From contig NZ_JAFMNX010000005.1 in NCBI RefSeq assembly GCF_018457165.1, forward strand, positions 168,385 to 232,384: 64,000 nucleotides of DNA, written 5' to 3'. Position numbers and translations under genes: made by a program. The number at the start of each line of letters is the position of its first letter. Positions within the stretch are counted from its first letter, which is position 1. Of the stretch, positions 26,774 through 39,243 are shown one piece after another. This DNA comes from Tianweitania aestuarii. Lineage in GTDB: Bacteria; Pseudomonadota; Alphaproteobacteria; Rhizobiales; Rhizobiaceae. Under the pieces are notes generated by a model, which was not told the DNA's origin, made no database searches, and worked only from the letters and a program-made list of their open reading frames with translations.

Positions 26774-28552
26774 TCATGCCGAAGCGAGGAGGGCCTTGTT
26801 CGAGGCCGCCAACCAGCTTTCGAAGGCTTTCGGCTCCATCGGGCGCCCGAACAGATAGCCTTGCACCTCGTCGCAGCCCCATTGCCGCAACTGCTCGAAG
26901 GTTTCGGGCAGTTCCACGCCTTCGGCCACCATGTGGTAGCCGAGATCGTGGCCGAGCTTGATGACGGTCGGAACTGTGACTGCCGCATTGTGATCCGTCA
27001 GCGCCTGCGCCACCAGCGAGCGGTCGATCTTCAACGTGGTTGCGGGCAGCGACAGGAGATAAGCGAGATTGCTGTAGCCGCTGCCGAAGTCGTCGATCGC
27101 AACGGTGATGCCGAGATCACGGATCGCACTCAAGCGCGAAAAGGCGATATGGCTGTTGTCGAGGTTCATGTCCTCGACGACCTCGATCTCCAGGCGTTTG
27201 GGATCAACGCCGGTGGCGTCCAGCACTTCGCTCAGCCGCGAAACGAGATCGTCCTCGAACAGGTTCTTGGATGAGATGTTGAAGGACACGGTCAGATCGA
27301 TGCCTGCGGCCTTCCAGGCTGCGATCTGGCGCAGCACGTTGCGCATGACCCAGTCGGTGACCTCGTGGATCAGGCCAGTCTTGTCGACGAGCGGGAACAG
27401 CTCGGCAGGCGACACCGGACCCCAGATCGGATGGTTCCAGCGCAGCAGGGCTTCGGCGGCGATGCACCGGCGCGACGCCACATCGATGCGCGGCTGATAA
27501 ACGAGATAAAGCTGTTTTTGCGAGCGCAGCGCTTCCGGCAGATCGGACAAAAGGCTGTACATGCGCTTTTGCGCATCGTCGTGATCGCTGTTGTAGGTCG
27601 CGAAAAGCCGCTCGCTCAGCCGGGCTTCGCGTGCTGCCGACAAAACGGTGCGCAGCACGTCGGGCGACGACATTTCCATCAATCCGGCAGATCGAATGCC
27701 GAAGCAGGGATTGAGCGCCGAGGGTATGCCGCGGCTGGTGACCAGCGGCTCGCGCAGATCCGTATCCAGTTGCTCGATCAGGGCATGCGGCGTGTCCTGA
27801 GCGCCATCCAACATGAAGGCGAGATAGGCGCCGCCGACATGATAAACGGTGTTGCCTGGCAGATGGCGTTTGAGAATGGTCGCCGCATGGCGAACCTGCT
27901 CGTTGTAGAAATCGATACCGAGCGCGCCGATGACATCATTGGCGTTGCGGTTGTCGATCACGTCGACCAGCACGATCCAGCAGGTTCTGCCGGGATCGGC
28001 GCGCACCATGTCCTGCAGGCTGAGCAGGAACTGAATGCGGTTGGGCAGACGGGTGAGGGGATCCACGCGGCCGATGTCGCGGTCGCTCTTCACCTGGATC
28101 ATGACGAGCGCGGCCAGATCTTCGAGCATGCGGACCTGTTCGGGCGCGAAGCTGCGTTGCTTGATGTCGAACAAGCACAACGTGCCGACGGCAAAGCCGT
28201 CATGGGTCATCAAGGGCGCGCCGGCATAAAAACGCAGGCCAGGCCCATCGACCACATCGTTCAGGCCGCAAAAGCGGTCGTCACCCAGCGCATTCTCGAC
28301 CACCGTGGTTTTGCCGGTGGCAATCGGCACGCGGCAGAAGGACTGGTCAGGCGTGTTTTCGCGCCGATCGGTGCCGAGATGCGATTTGAACCACTGGCGG
28401 TGACCATCCATGAAGGTGATCAACACGACGGGCATGTCGAACACTTCCTGGGCGATCCGGGCGATCCGGTCGTAGGCTTCCTGGTTGCTTGTGTCGTCCA
28501 TGACCGCGAGGTCTCGAACAACCTCCAACCTGAGCGGTTCCTGATGCGGCAT
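26774..28552 (-). CDS. GAF-GGDEF-EAL protein, probable c-di-GMP phosphodiesterase
   Basis: 592 residues from 28552 ([14 protein letters not shown]). An N-terminal GAF domain (~20-170; [36 protein letters not shown]) is followed by a GGDEF domain (~175-325) whose active site has decayed to VGGAYLAF instead of GGDEF, so cyclase activity is not expected. The EAL domain (~340-590) looks intact: [46 protein letters not shown] and VAEGVELPE keep the metal and catalytic residues. The likely output is hydrolysis of c-di-GMP to pGpG, tuned by a small ligand or redox state at the GAF domain. Cytosolic; no signal peptide or membrane helix. Confidence 0.92.
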   Translation of the reverse strand: MPHQEPLRLEVVRDLAVMDDTSNQEAYDRIARIAQEVFDMPVVLITFMDGHRQWFKSHLGTDRRENTPDQSFCRVPIATGKTTVVENALGDDRFCGLNDVVDGPGLRFYAGAPLMTHDGFAVGTLCLFDIKQRSFAPEQVRMLEDLAALVMIQVKSDRDIGRVDPLTRLPNRIQFLLSLQDMVRADPGRTCWIVLVDVIDNRNANDVIGALGIDFYNEQVRHAATILKRHLPGNTVYHVGGAYLAFMLDGAQDTPHALIEQLDTDLREPLVTSRGIPSALNPCFGIRSAGLMEMSSPDVLRTVLSAAREARLSERLFATYNSDHDDAQKRMYSLLSDLPEALRSQKQLYLVYQPRIDVASRRCIAAEALLRWNHPIWGPVSPAELFPLVDKTGLIHEVTDWVMRNVLRQIAAWKAAGIDLTVSFNISSKNLFEDDLVSRLSEVLDATGVDPKRLEIEVVEDMNLDNSHIAFSRLSAIRDLGITVAIDDFGSGYSNLAYLLSLPATTLKIDRSLVAQALTDHNAAVTVPTVIKLGHDLGYHMVAEGVELPETFEQLRQWGCDEVQGYLFGRPMEPKAFESWLAASNKALLASA

Positions 28553-28904
28553 GAAGGTTCCAGTTAGAAATGACGATGCTCGTAAGGCGCCGAATACCAG
28601 TTCGGCGTGAACAGGTGGTTGATTGCATTGGCAGAAACTGAGGGGACGCACGCGGGATTGCCGCTTCCGCGCAGCGTTCCACGCACAAGCGGGCGGCTTC
28701 TCCGTCCAGTCACAAAAACATAATCCTACGGTCGGGAAAAAGCCGAAATGACACGCTAGAAGCAGCTTGTTCCCAAGCGAGCCTCCATGGGCGGACGAGG
28801 GAACGATCTGCAGACAGTTAAAATTGCTCTCGCCCGGTTAATGCTTGGGCATGAGCTGTGATCGAAACTGTATTTTGAAGAAGCGATGTGAAGAGGAGGA
28901 CGTC
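28553..28904. other. Intergenic region between divergent c-di-GMP and small-protein genes
   Basis: About 350 bp without a supportable gene. It must hold the promoters of the GAF-GGDEF-EAL gene (minus) and the small ORF at 28905 (plus). The only marked elements are an AT-richer patch near 28715-28770 and the AGGAGG ribosome site of the small gene at about 28893. I see no convincing RNA or terminator. Confidence 0.5.
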
Positions 28905-29126
28905 ATGGCGCCGCCCATTAGAAGCATCCAAGACGTAGTCAATCAGTACCTTTTGTCCAGGCGTTCCAAGATGTCGGCAATTTCCACGGCCGATGCCACA
29001 CGAGCAATCAAATCAGTCTTGCCGGCCTTTTCGGCAAGCGATCGGGAGATAGAAGATCTTATTGTGGCTGCGGCCGCGCAACGCGGCATGGCGCTGCATT
29101 TCGATATGCCGCGCACGGCTGTCTGA
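28905..29126 (+). CDS. Conserved-looking small hypothetical protein
   Basis: 73 residues from the ATG at 28905, which has a very good GAGGAGG site 6-12 nt upstream; the 20 codons before it in frame are not needed. The product (starting MAPPIRSIQDVVNQYLLSR) is mostly predicted helix, with an acidic stretch FSASDREIEDLIVAAAAQRG; no membrane segment, no Cys. I do not recognise a named family. The strong ribosome site and regular codon use argue that it is real. It lies alone between two minus-strand genes. Confidence 0.65.
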   Translation: MAPPIRSIQDVVNQYLLSRRSKMSAISTADATRAIKSVLPAFSASDREIEDLIVAAAAQRGMALHFDMPRTAV

Positions 29127-29180
29127 AACACAGCCTTTCAGCGAGGTTTCTTTCCTGTTGAAGTTCGATCGGGCGGTGTT

Positions 29181-30470
29181 TTAGCGACGCCGTCCGATCA
29201 GTTTGCGGATCCTGTTGCGCACCAGACGCGCCATGTTGCGGCTTTCGCGATAAAGATGGATCTGCTGCGCGGCCTGCCGGACATGGCGGTCCGTATCCGG
29301 CGTCAGGCCGATGATCATCGTTCCAAAATGCGCGCGTTCGCTCCAGATCCGGCTCATCACGGGATGATCGGGAACAGCGCAGGAATCGGTGACCTGGATG
29401 TTGGGGTCGTCCAGATGCGTGCGGGTCGCTTCGATCGCCAGAAGCGTGCCGGGCGAGAAGGCGGCATAGGTCTCGTCGTAAGCTGTCTTCCAGGTATAGG
29501 CGACGCCGTTTTCGATGAAAACGATCAGCACCGCGATCGGCTTGTTGTCGAGCGACAGAACATGGGCGCGGCAGTTGTCGGCCTCCGACAAGCGATAAAC
29601 GGCCTCGCGCGCGAAGGCGGCGCGATAGCGGTCGATCGCCATGGCCGAGCGTTCACGGCCCTTCCAGCCCCCCATTTCCAGCGTCAGAAAGGCTTCCGTG
29701 GCGATGCGCACATCGTCGGACTGGCGCGACGCGGTGTAATCCAGCCTGCCCTTTTCGCTCAGCCGGCGCTTCAGGCGCTTGAACTCGCGGAAATGGTGGG
29801 CGCTCAGCGCGAGCCTGAGATAGGTGTCGCCTTCCAGCTCACTTTGCAGGAACGGCCGTTCCACCTTGTCCACCGTGTCGAGCGGCAGGTTGCGGGTTTC
29901 GCTGACATGGCGAAGCAGACCGGCCACGGGACCGTCGAGCCGGATGTCGGGCAAAACAAACGCTTTGGGGAAGTGAAGGTGCGGGCGTGCCATCATGGCG
30001 AGAAAATCTTCAATCACGCCGATCGGATCGTCGCGGTCGATCAGCGGGGTGCCGAGCGGTCCGAACGGATTGGCCCAGCTGCGCAAAACGGGAACGGCGA
30101 GCGGCACGCCGGGACGCTCGATCGAAAAAGGCAGAAGCAGGCGCAGGCGGCTGCTGTCGCCTTCGCCGTCGCGCATCACGGCCAGGCGGATCTCGCGGTC
30201 TTCCAGCCGTGGCATTGCAGGGGCAAGGAAGCGCGGATTGAAAAAGACGTTGGGCTCCACCGTGCGCGCGCACAGATGGTCGAGTTCCTTCACCAGATCA
30301 AAGCCTGCGGTCGCCGGATAGATCGCAAGGCGGCGCAAAGGGCGCGCCGGGCCCATGTTTTCGATCTGCTCACCATGGTTGAGAATGCGCGGCGTGAAAC
30401 CGGCCAGTTGCGAGATCATCGAGCCTGAGCTCGATGTGCTGAGTTCTTCCAGGATCGGGATAGCGGCCAT
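29181..30470 (-). CDS. GNAT-fold (BioF2/FemAB-like) acetyltransferase, envelope polysaccharide-linked
   Basis: 429 residues. The central and C-terminal part (~230-400) resembles the Acetyltransf_6 (CelD/BcsL-like) fold: FKRLKRRLSEKGRLDYT, FLTLEMGGWKGRERSA, and LSLDNKPIAVLIVFIENG followed by YTWKTAYDETYAAFSPGTLL, the characteristic closing motif of this family. Members modify exopolysaccharide or cellulose. The start codon directly abuts the stop of the flippase gene (TAGATG), so the two are translated from one message; that supports a role on the same polysaccharide. The acceptor sugar is not known. Confidence 0.85.
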   Translation of the reverse strand: MAAIPILEELSTSSSGSMISQLAGFTPRILNHGEQIENMGPARPLRRLAIYPATAGFDLVKELDHLCARTVEPNVFFNPRFLAPAMPRLEDREIRLAVMRDGEGDSSRLRLLLPFSIERPGVPLAVPVLRSWANPFGPLGTPLIDRDDPIGVIEDFLAMMARPHLHFPKAFVLPDIRLDGPVAGLLRHVSETRNLPLDTVDKVERPFLQSELEGDTYLRLALSAHHFREFKRLKRRLSEKGRLDYTASRQSDDVRIATEAFLTLEMGGWKGRERSAMAIDRYRAAFAREAVYRLSEADNCRAHVLSLDNKPIAVLIVFIENGVAYTWKTAYDETYAAFSPGTLLAIEATRTHLDDPNIQVTDSCAVPDHPVMSRIWSERAHFGTMIIGLTPDTDRHVRQAAQQIHLYRESRNMARLVRNRIRKLIGRRR

Positions 30471-31892
30471 CTATGAACTCCTGCCGCGAGCCGGCGTGGC
30501 TTGAAGGCCGATCACCATCACCAGTCCAAGCTTGATCCAAACAACAACCGCAAGCGCGATCGCCTCGAAGATCATCGCGGCGGAGGTGGCGACGGCTGCG
30601 CCCCAAAGCCCGATCTGTGGGATGAGAACGGCATTGCAGACCAAGTTGACTGCAAGCGTCGCCGCATAAACGCCGGCGCAGATGTTTTGTTGCCCGCTCA
30701 TCGTGAGCAGGCTTTCAGCCGGCCCAACACTGGCGCGCGCGATCACGCCCGCCACCAGTACGAACAGAAGCGGGTAGCCGGCGGTAAATTCCGCGCCGAA
30801 CAGCGAAAGGAGTGGCCAGCCGGCCGCGAGCACGAACACGCCCATGCCGACGGACGGCCAGAAGGTCCAGCTCACCGTTTCGCGCGCAAAATCCGCCAGC
30901 CGGCTCGTTTCGCCGGCATGGATCAGCTGCGCGTAACGCTGGGCCGCGCCTGTTTTCACGGCGAAATACACGAAGTGCACCAGCGCCAGCGTTTTCACCG
31001 TCGCGTAATAGATCGCGACATCATGCGGCTCGAGGTAAAAGCCAACGATCAGCACGTCCGCATTGGTGAGAAGAAAGGTGAAGCCTTCAATGAAAAAGAT
31101 CGGCAGGGACACGGCCAGCCATGTCCGCATGTCGATGTGGCGCGGACCGTGCCCGACGACGCGATCGGCAGGGCCGGTGACGCTGAACACCTGATAAAGG
31201 GCCGTGCAGTAAGTGGCGGCGATGGCGGCGATCAGCGAGGTCTGGGCATCGGGCTCCCAGCCGGCCAGAAGCAGGCCGGCCATGAAAAGGAGCAGCAGGG
31301 TAGGACGCACGACATAAGCGGGAGCGAGCGCTGCAACCGCCCAGGCATTGGCGCGGGCGATGCCCTGCAGCGTGTCCGACAGCGCAATCATCGGCAGCAT
31401 CACGATTCCGAGCGCGAAGGGCACGATGTAATAAGGCTCTACCGAGCCGGAAAAGAGATACAGGCCCAGCGCGCCCAGTGCTGCGATCAGGCTGGAGGCA
31501 ACCAGCGTGAAGATCCTGCTGCCGAACAGGATGCCGCGCAGATGATCGGGGCGGCCGGTCTCGCGATATTCGGGAATGAAGCGGATCACCGCCGTATGAA
31601 AGCCGAAGCAGGACAGGTTGCCGAGGATCACCACAGCCACCCAGACCAGCACGAAGATGCCGTATTCGAACGAGCCCATCCAGCGGGCCATGAAGACCTG
31701 GCTGATGAAGGCAATGGCGGCGCTTAAAATTCGGATCGCGAAGGCGATCAGCGAGATACGGCCGGCCTGGTCCCGCGCATCGCGTGGGATCAACAGGGCG
31801 TCGACCTGGTCGAGCAATGGACGAGCCCGGCTCGCCAACCGCTTCGGCAGGAAACGCTCGGCCGTCGTTGCCGCCGAAAAACGCACACACAT
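30471..31892 (-). CDS. Polysaccharide flippase (Wzx/MATE-like, MOP superfamily)
   Basis: A 473-residue membrane protein with roughly 12-14 helices. The N-terminal region after a basic leader has LIAFAIRILSAAIAFISQV followed by FMARWMGSFEYGIFVLVWVA, the typical opening of polysaccharide_synt proteins. FVLVAGVIARASVGPAESLLTMSGQQ marks the second half. These proteins flip lipid-linked sugar units across the inner membrane. There are no glycosyltransferase or polymerase genes next to it, only the acetyltransferase downstream, so this is a two-gene satellite of a polysaccharide pathway encoded elsewhere. Confidence 0.9.
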   Translation of the reverse strand: MCVRFSAATTAERFLPKRLASRARPLLDQVDALLIPRDARDQAGRISLIAFAIRILSAAIAFISQVFMARWMGSFEYGIFVLVWVAVVILGNLSCFGFHTAVIRFIPEYRETGRPDHLRGILFGSRIFTLVASSLIAALGALGLYLFSGSVEPYYIVPFALGIVMLPMIALSDTLQGIARANAWAVAALAPAYVVRPTLLLLFMAGLLLAGWEPDAQTSLIAAIAATYCTALYQVFSVTGPADRVVGHGPRHIDMRTWLAVSLPIFFIEGFTFLLTNADVLIVGFYLEPHDVAIYYATVKTLALVHFVYFAVKTGAAQRYAQLIHAGETSRLADFARETVSWTFWPSVGMGVFVLAAGWPLLSLFGAEFTAGYPLLFVLVAGVIARASVGPAESLLTMSGQQNICAGVYAATLAVNLVCNAVLIPQIGLWGAAVATSAAMIFEAIALAVVVWIKLGLVMVIGLQATPARGRSS

Positions 31893-31978
31893 ACTCCGAC
31901 TTCGATGGCTTTCCCTTAGCCCGAAGTCTTTAAAAAACGGTTCGGGGCGCGAGCGGGGATAAGATGCCGCGCGCCAAC

Positions 31979-32008
31979 AAAAAAGCCGGCGCTAAGGGCC
32001 GGCTTTTT
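31979..32008. terminator. Terminator after secA (bidirectional hairpin)
   Basis: AAAAGCCGGC (31981-31990) and GCCGGCTTTTT (31998-32008) pair with a 7-nt loop; both arms have A/T runs. It lies 7 bp beyond the secA stop (32015) on the minus strand. Confidence 0.88.
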
Positions 32009-32014
32009 GATCGA

Positions 32015-34777
<2,763 letters not shown>

Positions 34778-35065
34778 CCTGTGGTCCTTTCAATCGTAAA
34801 CCGCGAAGGCGAGGCCGGGCCACCCTGTTTCAACCCGATCCGTCTCGGCTGTCATCTGGAAATAGAGCGGAATGAACGAAATGGGCGCCTGAATCCGTTC
34901 TGGACGCAAAGTTGTGGGAGAGATAAGAGGGGGCCCGAGCGATGTCAACGCTGCGCGAAGTGCACTGGTCAACCTTGAATTCCGACACATTTGATGTGGC
35001 TGAGTTAGCGAAGGGCGGTCAGCGAAGCGACCGTCACCCGAGTTTTCCATCCTGGAGATGACTTC

Positions 35066-36085
35066 ATGTCTTTTTCTTTCCACCGTCCGCTCGCGGCCGC
35101 GCTCCTGACCGGAGCCCTTCTCGCCAGCACCAGCTTCGGCGCGCTGGCCCAGAGTGATGCCGTTGTTGCAACGGTGAACGGCCAGCAGATCACCGAAGAA
35201 CAGCTGACGCTCGCCGAAAGCGATCTCGATCCGCAGTTCGCGCAGTTGCCGCCGGAACAGAAGCGCGCTGCCGCCCTGTCGGCGCTGATCGAAATCAAGC
35301 TCCTGTCCGCCAAGGCCGAAGCCGATGGCCTGGCCGACAAGCCCGAATTCAAGCAGCGCATGGAATTCCTGCGCCAGCGCGCGCTGCACAGCGCCGTTGT
35401 CGAGCAGGAAGTGGCGGCCGGCGTCACCGACGATGCGATCCGCGCCCGTTACGACCAGGAAATCGCCAAGCAGCCGGCCGTGAACGAAGTTCATGCCCGC
35501 CACATTCTGGTGAAAACCAAGGAAGAAGCCGACGCGATCATCAAGCAGCTCGATGAAGGCGGCAACTTCGAGGAAATCGCCAAGGAAAAGTCGACCGACG
35601 GCGCGGCAGCGCAGGGCGGCGATCTCGGTTATTTCGGTCCGAACCAGATGGTGCCGGAATTCGAGAAGGCAGCCTTCGCACTCGAGCCCGGCCAGTACAC
35701 CAAGGAGCCGGTGCAGACGCAGTTCGGCTTCCACGTCATCAAGGTGGAAGACAAGCGCGAACAGCAGCCGCCGGCTTTCGAGCAGGTCAAGGATCAGGTT
35801 CGTTCGCTGATCCTGCGCGACAACTATCTCAAGCTGGTTCGTGATCTTCGTGGTTCAGCCGATGTGGAAATCCCGGATCCGGCGCTGAAGGCGACGGTGG
35901 AATCGATCGACAAGGCCCAGTCCGGCCAGGCCGGCGGCGAAGCGGATGCCGAAGGCGACGCGGCAACGGACGAAGCTCCGGCCACCGAAGCGCCAGCTAC
36001 CGAAACGCCAGCCACCGAGACGCCTGCAACAGACGCTCCGGCCGGCGAAACCCCGGCTGAAGAAGCGCCGGCCACGCAGCAGTAA
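35066..36085 (+). CDS. Periplasmic parvulin-type peptidyl-prolyl isomerase
   Basis: 339 residues. A Sec signal peptide (PLAAALLTGALLASTSFGALAQ) is cleaved near residue 29. A SurA/PrsA-like N-terminal helical part follows (VNGQQITEEQLTLAESDLDP), then the parvulin domain at ~140-235: EVHARHILVKTKEEAD, GGDLGYFGPNQMVPEFEKAA and TQFGFHVIKVEDKRE. The last ~45 residues are a Pro/Ala/Thr/Glu repeat (EAPATETPAT units), probably disordered. It helps fold exported or outer-membrane proteins; the pairing with secA across a shared intergenic region fits. A perfect terminator follows the stop. Confidence 0.95.
   Translation: MSFSFHRPLAAALLTGALLASTSFGALAQSDAVVATVNGQQITEEQLTLAESDLDPQFAQLPPEQKRAAALSALIEIKLLSAKAEADGLADKPEFKQRMEFLRQRALHSAVVEQEVAAGVTDDAIRARYDQEIAKQPAVNEVHARHILVKTKEEADAIIKQLDEGGNFEEIAKEKSTDGAAAQGGDLGYFGPNQMVPEFEKAAFALEPGQYTKEPVQTQFGFHVIKVEDKREQQPPAFEQVKDQVRSLILRDNYLKLVRDLRGSADVEIPDPALKATVESIDKAQSGQAGGEADAEGDAATDEAPATEAPATETPATETPATDAPAGETPAEEAPATQQ
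35968..36082 (+). repeat. In-frame repeats coding a Pro/Ala/Thr/Glu tail
   Basis: Units such as GCCACCGAAGCGCCAGC recur with small changes, coding PATEAPATETPATET-like sequence at the C-terminus of the PPIase. The frame is intact. The length probably varies among relatives. Confidence 0.7.
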
Positions 36086-36109
36086 GCGCAGGCCATTTGA
36101 CGACGATAC

Positions 36110-36138
36110 AAAGGGCGCTTTCGAGCGCCCTTTTCTTT
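36110..36138 (+). terminator. Rho-independent terminator after the PPIase gene
   Basis: AAAGGGCGCT (36110-36119), loop TTCG, AGCGCCCTTT (36124-36133), then TCTTTT. A 10-bp perfect stem with a UUCG tetraloop, 25 bp after the stop. Confidence 0.9.
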
Positions 36139-36259
36139 TGTTCGACGCTCAAGCGAAACGTGGCGATCGCAGGAAATCCCCTGCAGCGTCTTGCGCGCGG
36201 CAGGCCCTTGCGCCAAACGGGACACACCGATCCTGAGGCCGCTTGTTTCGAGGCAGATC

Positions 36260-37501
36260 ATGTCCACCACCATTTCCCCGCTCGCGCCGAAATCTTTTCC
36301 CGATATGCCTGATATCGACGGCGTGCGGATCGCAACCGCGCAGGCCGGCATCAAGTACAAGAACCGTACTGACCTGCTCGTGATGCTTTTCGACGAAGGC
36401 ACGGCGGCTGCCGGCGTGTTCACGCGCTCGCGCTGCCCATCGGCGCCCGTTGATCTATGCCGTCAGAACCTGGCCGGCGGACAAGCGCGCGTGCTGGTGG
36501 TGAATTCGGGCAATGCCAATGCCTTTACTGGCAAAAAAGGGCGCGACACCACGCAGGCCACCGCGAAGGCCGCCGCCGCTGCCGCCAACTGCGACGAGGC
36601 CAACGTGTTTCTGGCCTCCACCGGCGTAATCGGCGAGCCGCTCGATCCCGCCCGCTTCACGCATCTTCTGGGTGATCTCGCCGCGTCCGCCGAGCCGTCG
36701 CTGTGGGCCGATGCCGGCAAGGCGATCATGACCACGGACACCTATCCGAAATATGCCACGCGCTCGGTTGATCTCGGCGGCACGACGGTGACGATCAACG
36801 GCATCGCCAAGGGTGCCGGCATGATCGCACCGGATATGGCGACCATGCTGTCCTTTGTCGCCACCGATGCCCCGATCGCGGCACCCGTGCTGCAGGCGAT
36901 GTTGTCGGAAGCCGTGGGCGGTACGTTCAATGCCGTGACGGTTGATAGCGACACCTCGACCAGCGACACGCTGATGCTGTTTGCCACGGGCAAGGCCGCC
37001 AGCCGCGGTGCGCCGGTGGTCGATAAGATCGACGATCCGCACCTCGAATCCTTCAAGACCGCTCTGGCCGATCTCCTCAAGGTGCTGGCGCTGCAGGTCG
37101 TGCGTGACGGCGAGGGCGCGCGCAAGCAGGTCGAGATCACCGTCACCGGTGCTGAAAGCGACGCCTCTGCCAAGCGCATCGCGCTTTCGATCGCCAATTC
37201 GCCGCTGGTGAAAACGGCGGTGGCCGGCGAAGACGCCAATTGGGGCCGCGTGGTCATGGCCGTCGGTAAATCCGGCGAACCGGCCGATCGCGATCGTCTG
37301 GCGATTTCCTTCGGCGACATCCGCGTCGCGCATGAAGGCGAGCGCGATCCGGCTTATTCGGAAGCCGCGACCTCGGCCTATATGAAGAACGACGAGATCC
37401 TGATCACGGTCGACCTCGGGTTGGGCGAGGGGAAGGCCACCGTCTGGACCTGCGATCTCACCAAGGAATATGTCGCCATCAACGGTGACTACCGGTCGTA
37501 A
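36260..37501 (+). CDS. argJ: Bifunctional ornithine acetyltransferase/N-acetylglutamate synthase
   Basis: 413 residues from 36260 ([13 protein letters not shown]). ArgJ moves acetyl from N-acetylornithine to glutamate, closing the cyclic arginine pathway. The self-cleavage site is [15 protein letters not shown]: the Thr of ATML becomes the N-terminal nucleophile of the beta chain. The alpha chain has [15 protein letters not shown], and the beta chain has [18 protein letters not shown] and [18 protein letters not shown], all family signatures. It fits with argH at 17801 but is not in one operon with it. A GNAT gene starts 10 bp after the stop. Confidence 0.97.
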   Translation: MSTTISPLAPKSFPDMPDIDGVRIATAQAGIKYKNRTDLLVMLFDEGTAAAGVFTRSRCPSAPVDLCRQNLAGGQARVLVVNSGNANAFTGKKGRDTTQATAKAAAAAANCDEANVFLASTGVIGEPLDPARFTHLLGDLAASAEPSLWADAGKAIMTTDTYPKYATRSVDLGGTTVTINGIAKGAGMIAPDMATMLSFVATDAPIAAPVLQAMLSEAVGGTFNAVTVDSDTSTSDTLMLFATGKAASRGAPVVDKIDDPHLESFKTALADLLKVLALQVVRDGEGARKQVEITVTGAESDASAKRIALSIANSPLVKTAVAGEDANWGRVVMAVGKSGEPADRDRLAISFGDIRVAHEGERDPAYSEAATSAYMKNDEILITVDLGLGEGKATVWTCDLTKEYVAINGDYRS

Positions 37502-37510
37502 GGAGCGGAT

Positions 37511-38311
37511 GTGCCAGATCATCTTCCCGATCGTTCGCTGCATCTCGGGCTCGTGCGCCGCTTCGAGGCGGCCGGCTTTCGCGCCTGGCCGGCGGCCGAC
37601 GTTCATTATGACGGGACGTGGGTGATCCGGCTGACCCCCGGCCATGACGCCAAGCGGCTGAACTCGGTCAACCCGCTCGATCCCGGCGATCTCCATGATC
37701 TCGACAACCGCATCGCGCGTGCGGCCGAACGGTTCGCCGCTGCCGGTCGGCCGCTGACCTTCCGTTTGTCGCCGCTCGCCGGTGAAAAGCTCGAAGCCCA
37801 TTTCGATGCGGCGGGCTGGGATACGGTGCGGCCCTCGCTGGTGATGGCGCTCAGCCTCGAGGGCGACACGCCGGTCGGTGATGCGATGGACCAGATCCCG
37901 TTGAAGGATGTCGACCGCTTCATCACGGCGGCCCTCGAAGTGCATGGGCTTGGTCCCGTTCGCGCGCCGGGGCTGACCGACATCATCCGCGCTATCGAGC
38001 CGGAAGTCGGGCTTTTCGCGCTGGAAGCCGAGACCCATCCGCTGGCATCTGCCATCTGCGTGCAGGATCGCGATCTTGCCGGCCTGTTCGAGGTCGCGAC
38101 CCACAGGAATGTGCGCGGTCAGGGTTATGGCCGCCGCGTCGTGTTGTCGGCGCTGAAATGGGCCAAACTGCGCGGTGCAAAGCTCGCCTGGCTTCAGGTC
38201 GAAGCCAACAACGAAGTCGCCATCAAGCTTTACCGCTCGATCGGGTTTGAAGCGGTTTACGGCTATCATTACCGTCGCCCGAAAGGCGCGGTCGAGGACG
38301 TTGTGTCATGA
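37511..38311 (+). CDS. GNAT-family N-acetyltransferase
   Basis: 266 residues with GTG start at 37511, 10 bp after argJ, with GGAGCGGA upstream. The acetyl-CoA site VRGQGYGRRVVLSALKWAK (Q/RxxGxG/A) lies near residue 205, and LQVEANNEVAIKLYRSIGF follows as motif B. The N-terminal half (~1-120) is a degenerate second GNAT-like region. The argJ-GNAT-mutT order is conserved in the order; the substrate is unknown. The stop overlaps the mutT start by 4 bp. Confidence 0.88.
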   Translation: MPDHLPDRSLHLGLVRRFEAAGFRAWPAADVHYDGTWVIRLTPGHDAKRLNSVNPLDPGDLHDLDNRIARAAERFAAAGRPLTFRLSPLAGEKLEAHFDAAGWDTVRPSLVMALSLEGDTPVGDAMDQIPLKDVDRFITAALEVHGLGPVRAPGLTDIIRAIEPEVGLFALEAETHPLASAICVQDRDLAGLFEVATHRNVRGQGYGRRVVLSALKWAKLRGAKLAWLQVEANNEVAIKLYRSIGFEAVYGYHYRRPKGAVEDVVS

Positions 38312-38724
38312 GCGAGACCCCGTCGAAGAAGCTCGTTCTGGTTGTCGCCTGCGCGCTTGTCGATGCCGACAACCGAGTGCTTCTGGCCCAGCGGCCGGAA
38401 GGCAAGTCGCTGGCAGGCTTGTGGGAGTTTCCCGGCGGCAAGGTCGAACCCGGCGAAACGCCGGAACTGGCGCTGGTGCGCGAGTTGAAGGAAGAGCTCG
38501 GGATCGACACCAAGACGGCCTGTCTCGCGCCGCTGACCTTTGCCAGCCACACCTATGACAGCTTCCACCTTTTGATGCCGCTTTATGTGTGCCGCCGTTA
38601 TTGGGGCACGCCGCAGCCCTTGGAAGCGCAGGCGCTAAAATGGGTGAAGCCCAAGCAGTTGCGCGATTATCCCATGCCGCCTGCCGACGAGCCGCTGATT
38701 TCGCACCTCGTCGATCTGCTTTGA
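38308..38724 (+). CDS. mutT: 8-oxo-dGTP diphosphatase MutT (Nudix)
   Basis: A 138-residue Nudix hydrolase that removes oxidised dGTP and so prevents A-to-C transversions. The Nudix box is complete: GGKVEPGETPELALVRELKE then ELGI (GX5EX7REUXEEXGU). GLWEFPGG before it and the C-terminal LKWVKPKQLRDYPMPPAD are MutT-typical. Translationally coupled to the GNAT gene (ATGA overlap). Confidence 0.94.
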   Translation: MSETPSKKLVLVVACALVDADNRVLLAQRPEGKSLAGLWEFPGGKVEPGETPELALVRELKEELGIDTKTACLAPLTFASHTYDSFHLLMPLYVCRRYWGTPQPLEAQALKWVKPKQLRDYPMPPADEPLISHLVDLL

Positions 38725-38852
38725 GAAAGCCCCTTTGAATCGGGCTTGTCGGCCAAACCTTACCGAGAGGATTAACAAACCTTTTAATGGTTCGTGACAA
38801 TTTGAAGGCAACGGCAGAGCCAGAACTGCCGATGCTTACAGGAGAGTCAGCG

Positions 38853-39158
38853 ATGCGCAGGGACATGCACTTGCCACCGGAGCCGAGCAGGCACGAAGCC
38901 TTCTTCTCGGCTTGCCGATCCGTTCTCGTTCGCTCGGCGCTGCTTTTCAGCACAGCCGGCGTGGCGCTCACCTTGTTTCTGGCCCCGATGATGGTGCGTG
39001 AAGAGCGCGGCGCGATCGGCAATCCCGGCATCGACTACACCGCCACCGGGAGCATCGGATCCGCCGGTGATTATACGATCCGCCGGAGCGTTCTTTCGCG
39101 CGATCCAAGCGGCGTTTGCGTCATCCGCTCCGATGGCCGCCAGGTCGGCGACTGCTGA
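38853..39158 (+). CDS. Hypothetical single-pass membrane protein
   Basis: 101 residues from the ATG at 38853, with GGAGAG about 8 nt upstream. There is one hydrophobic segment (ALLFSTAGVALTLFLAPMMV, residues ~29-48). The remainder would be periplasmic and ends in a short stretch with two Cys (GVCVIRSDGRQVGDC) that could form a disulfide. No family recognised. It lies 85 bp before the Flp pilin gene in the same direction, so it may be co-expressed with it. Confidence 0.6.
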   Translation: MRRDMHLPPEPSRHEAFFSACRSVLVRSALLFSTAGVALTLFLAPMMVREERGAIGNPGIDYTATGSIGSAGDYTIRRSVLSRDPSGVCVIRSDGRQVGDC

Positions 39159-39243
39159 AAGCTTCAACTCTCTGCTTTGCGAAAGCCTAATCTTAACCCG
39201 TCACTGGGAGGATGCGCCTGTGTAAGGGAGTTGGGCATCCGAG

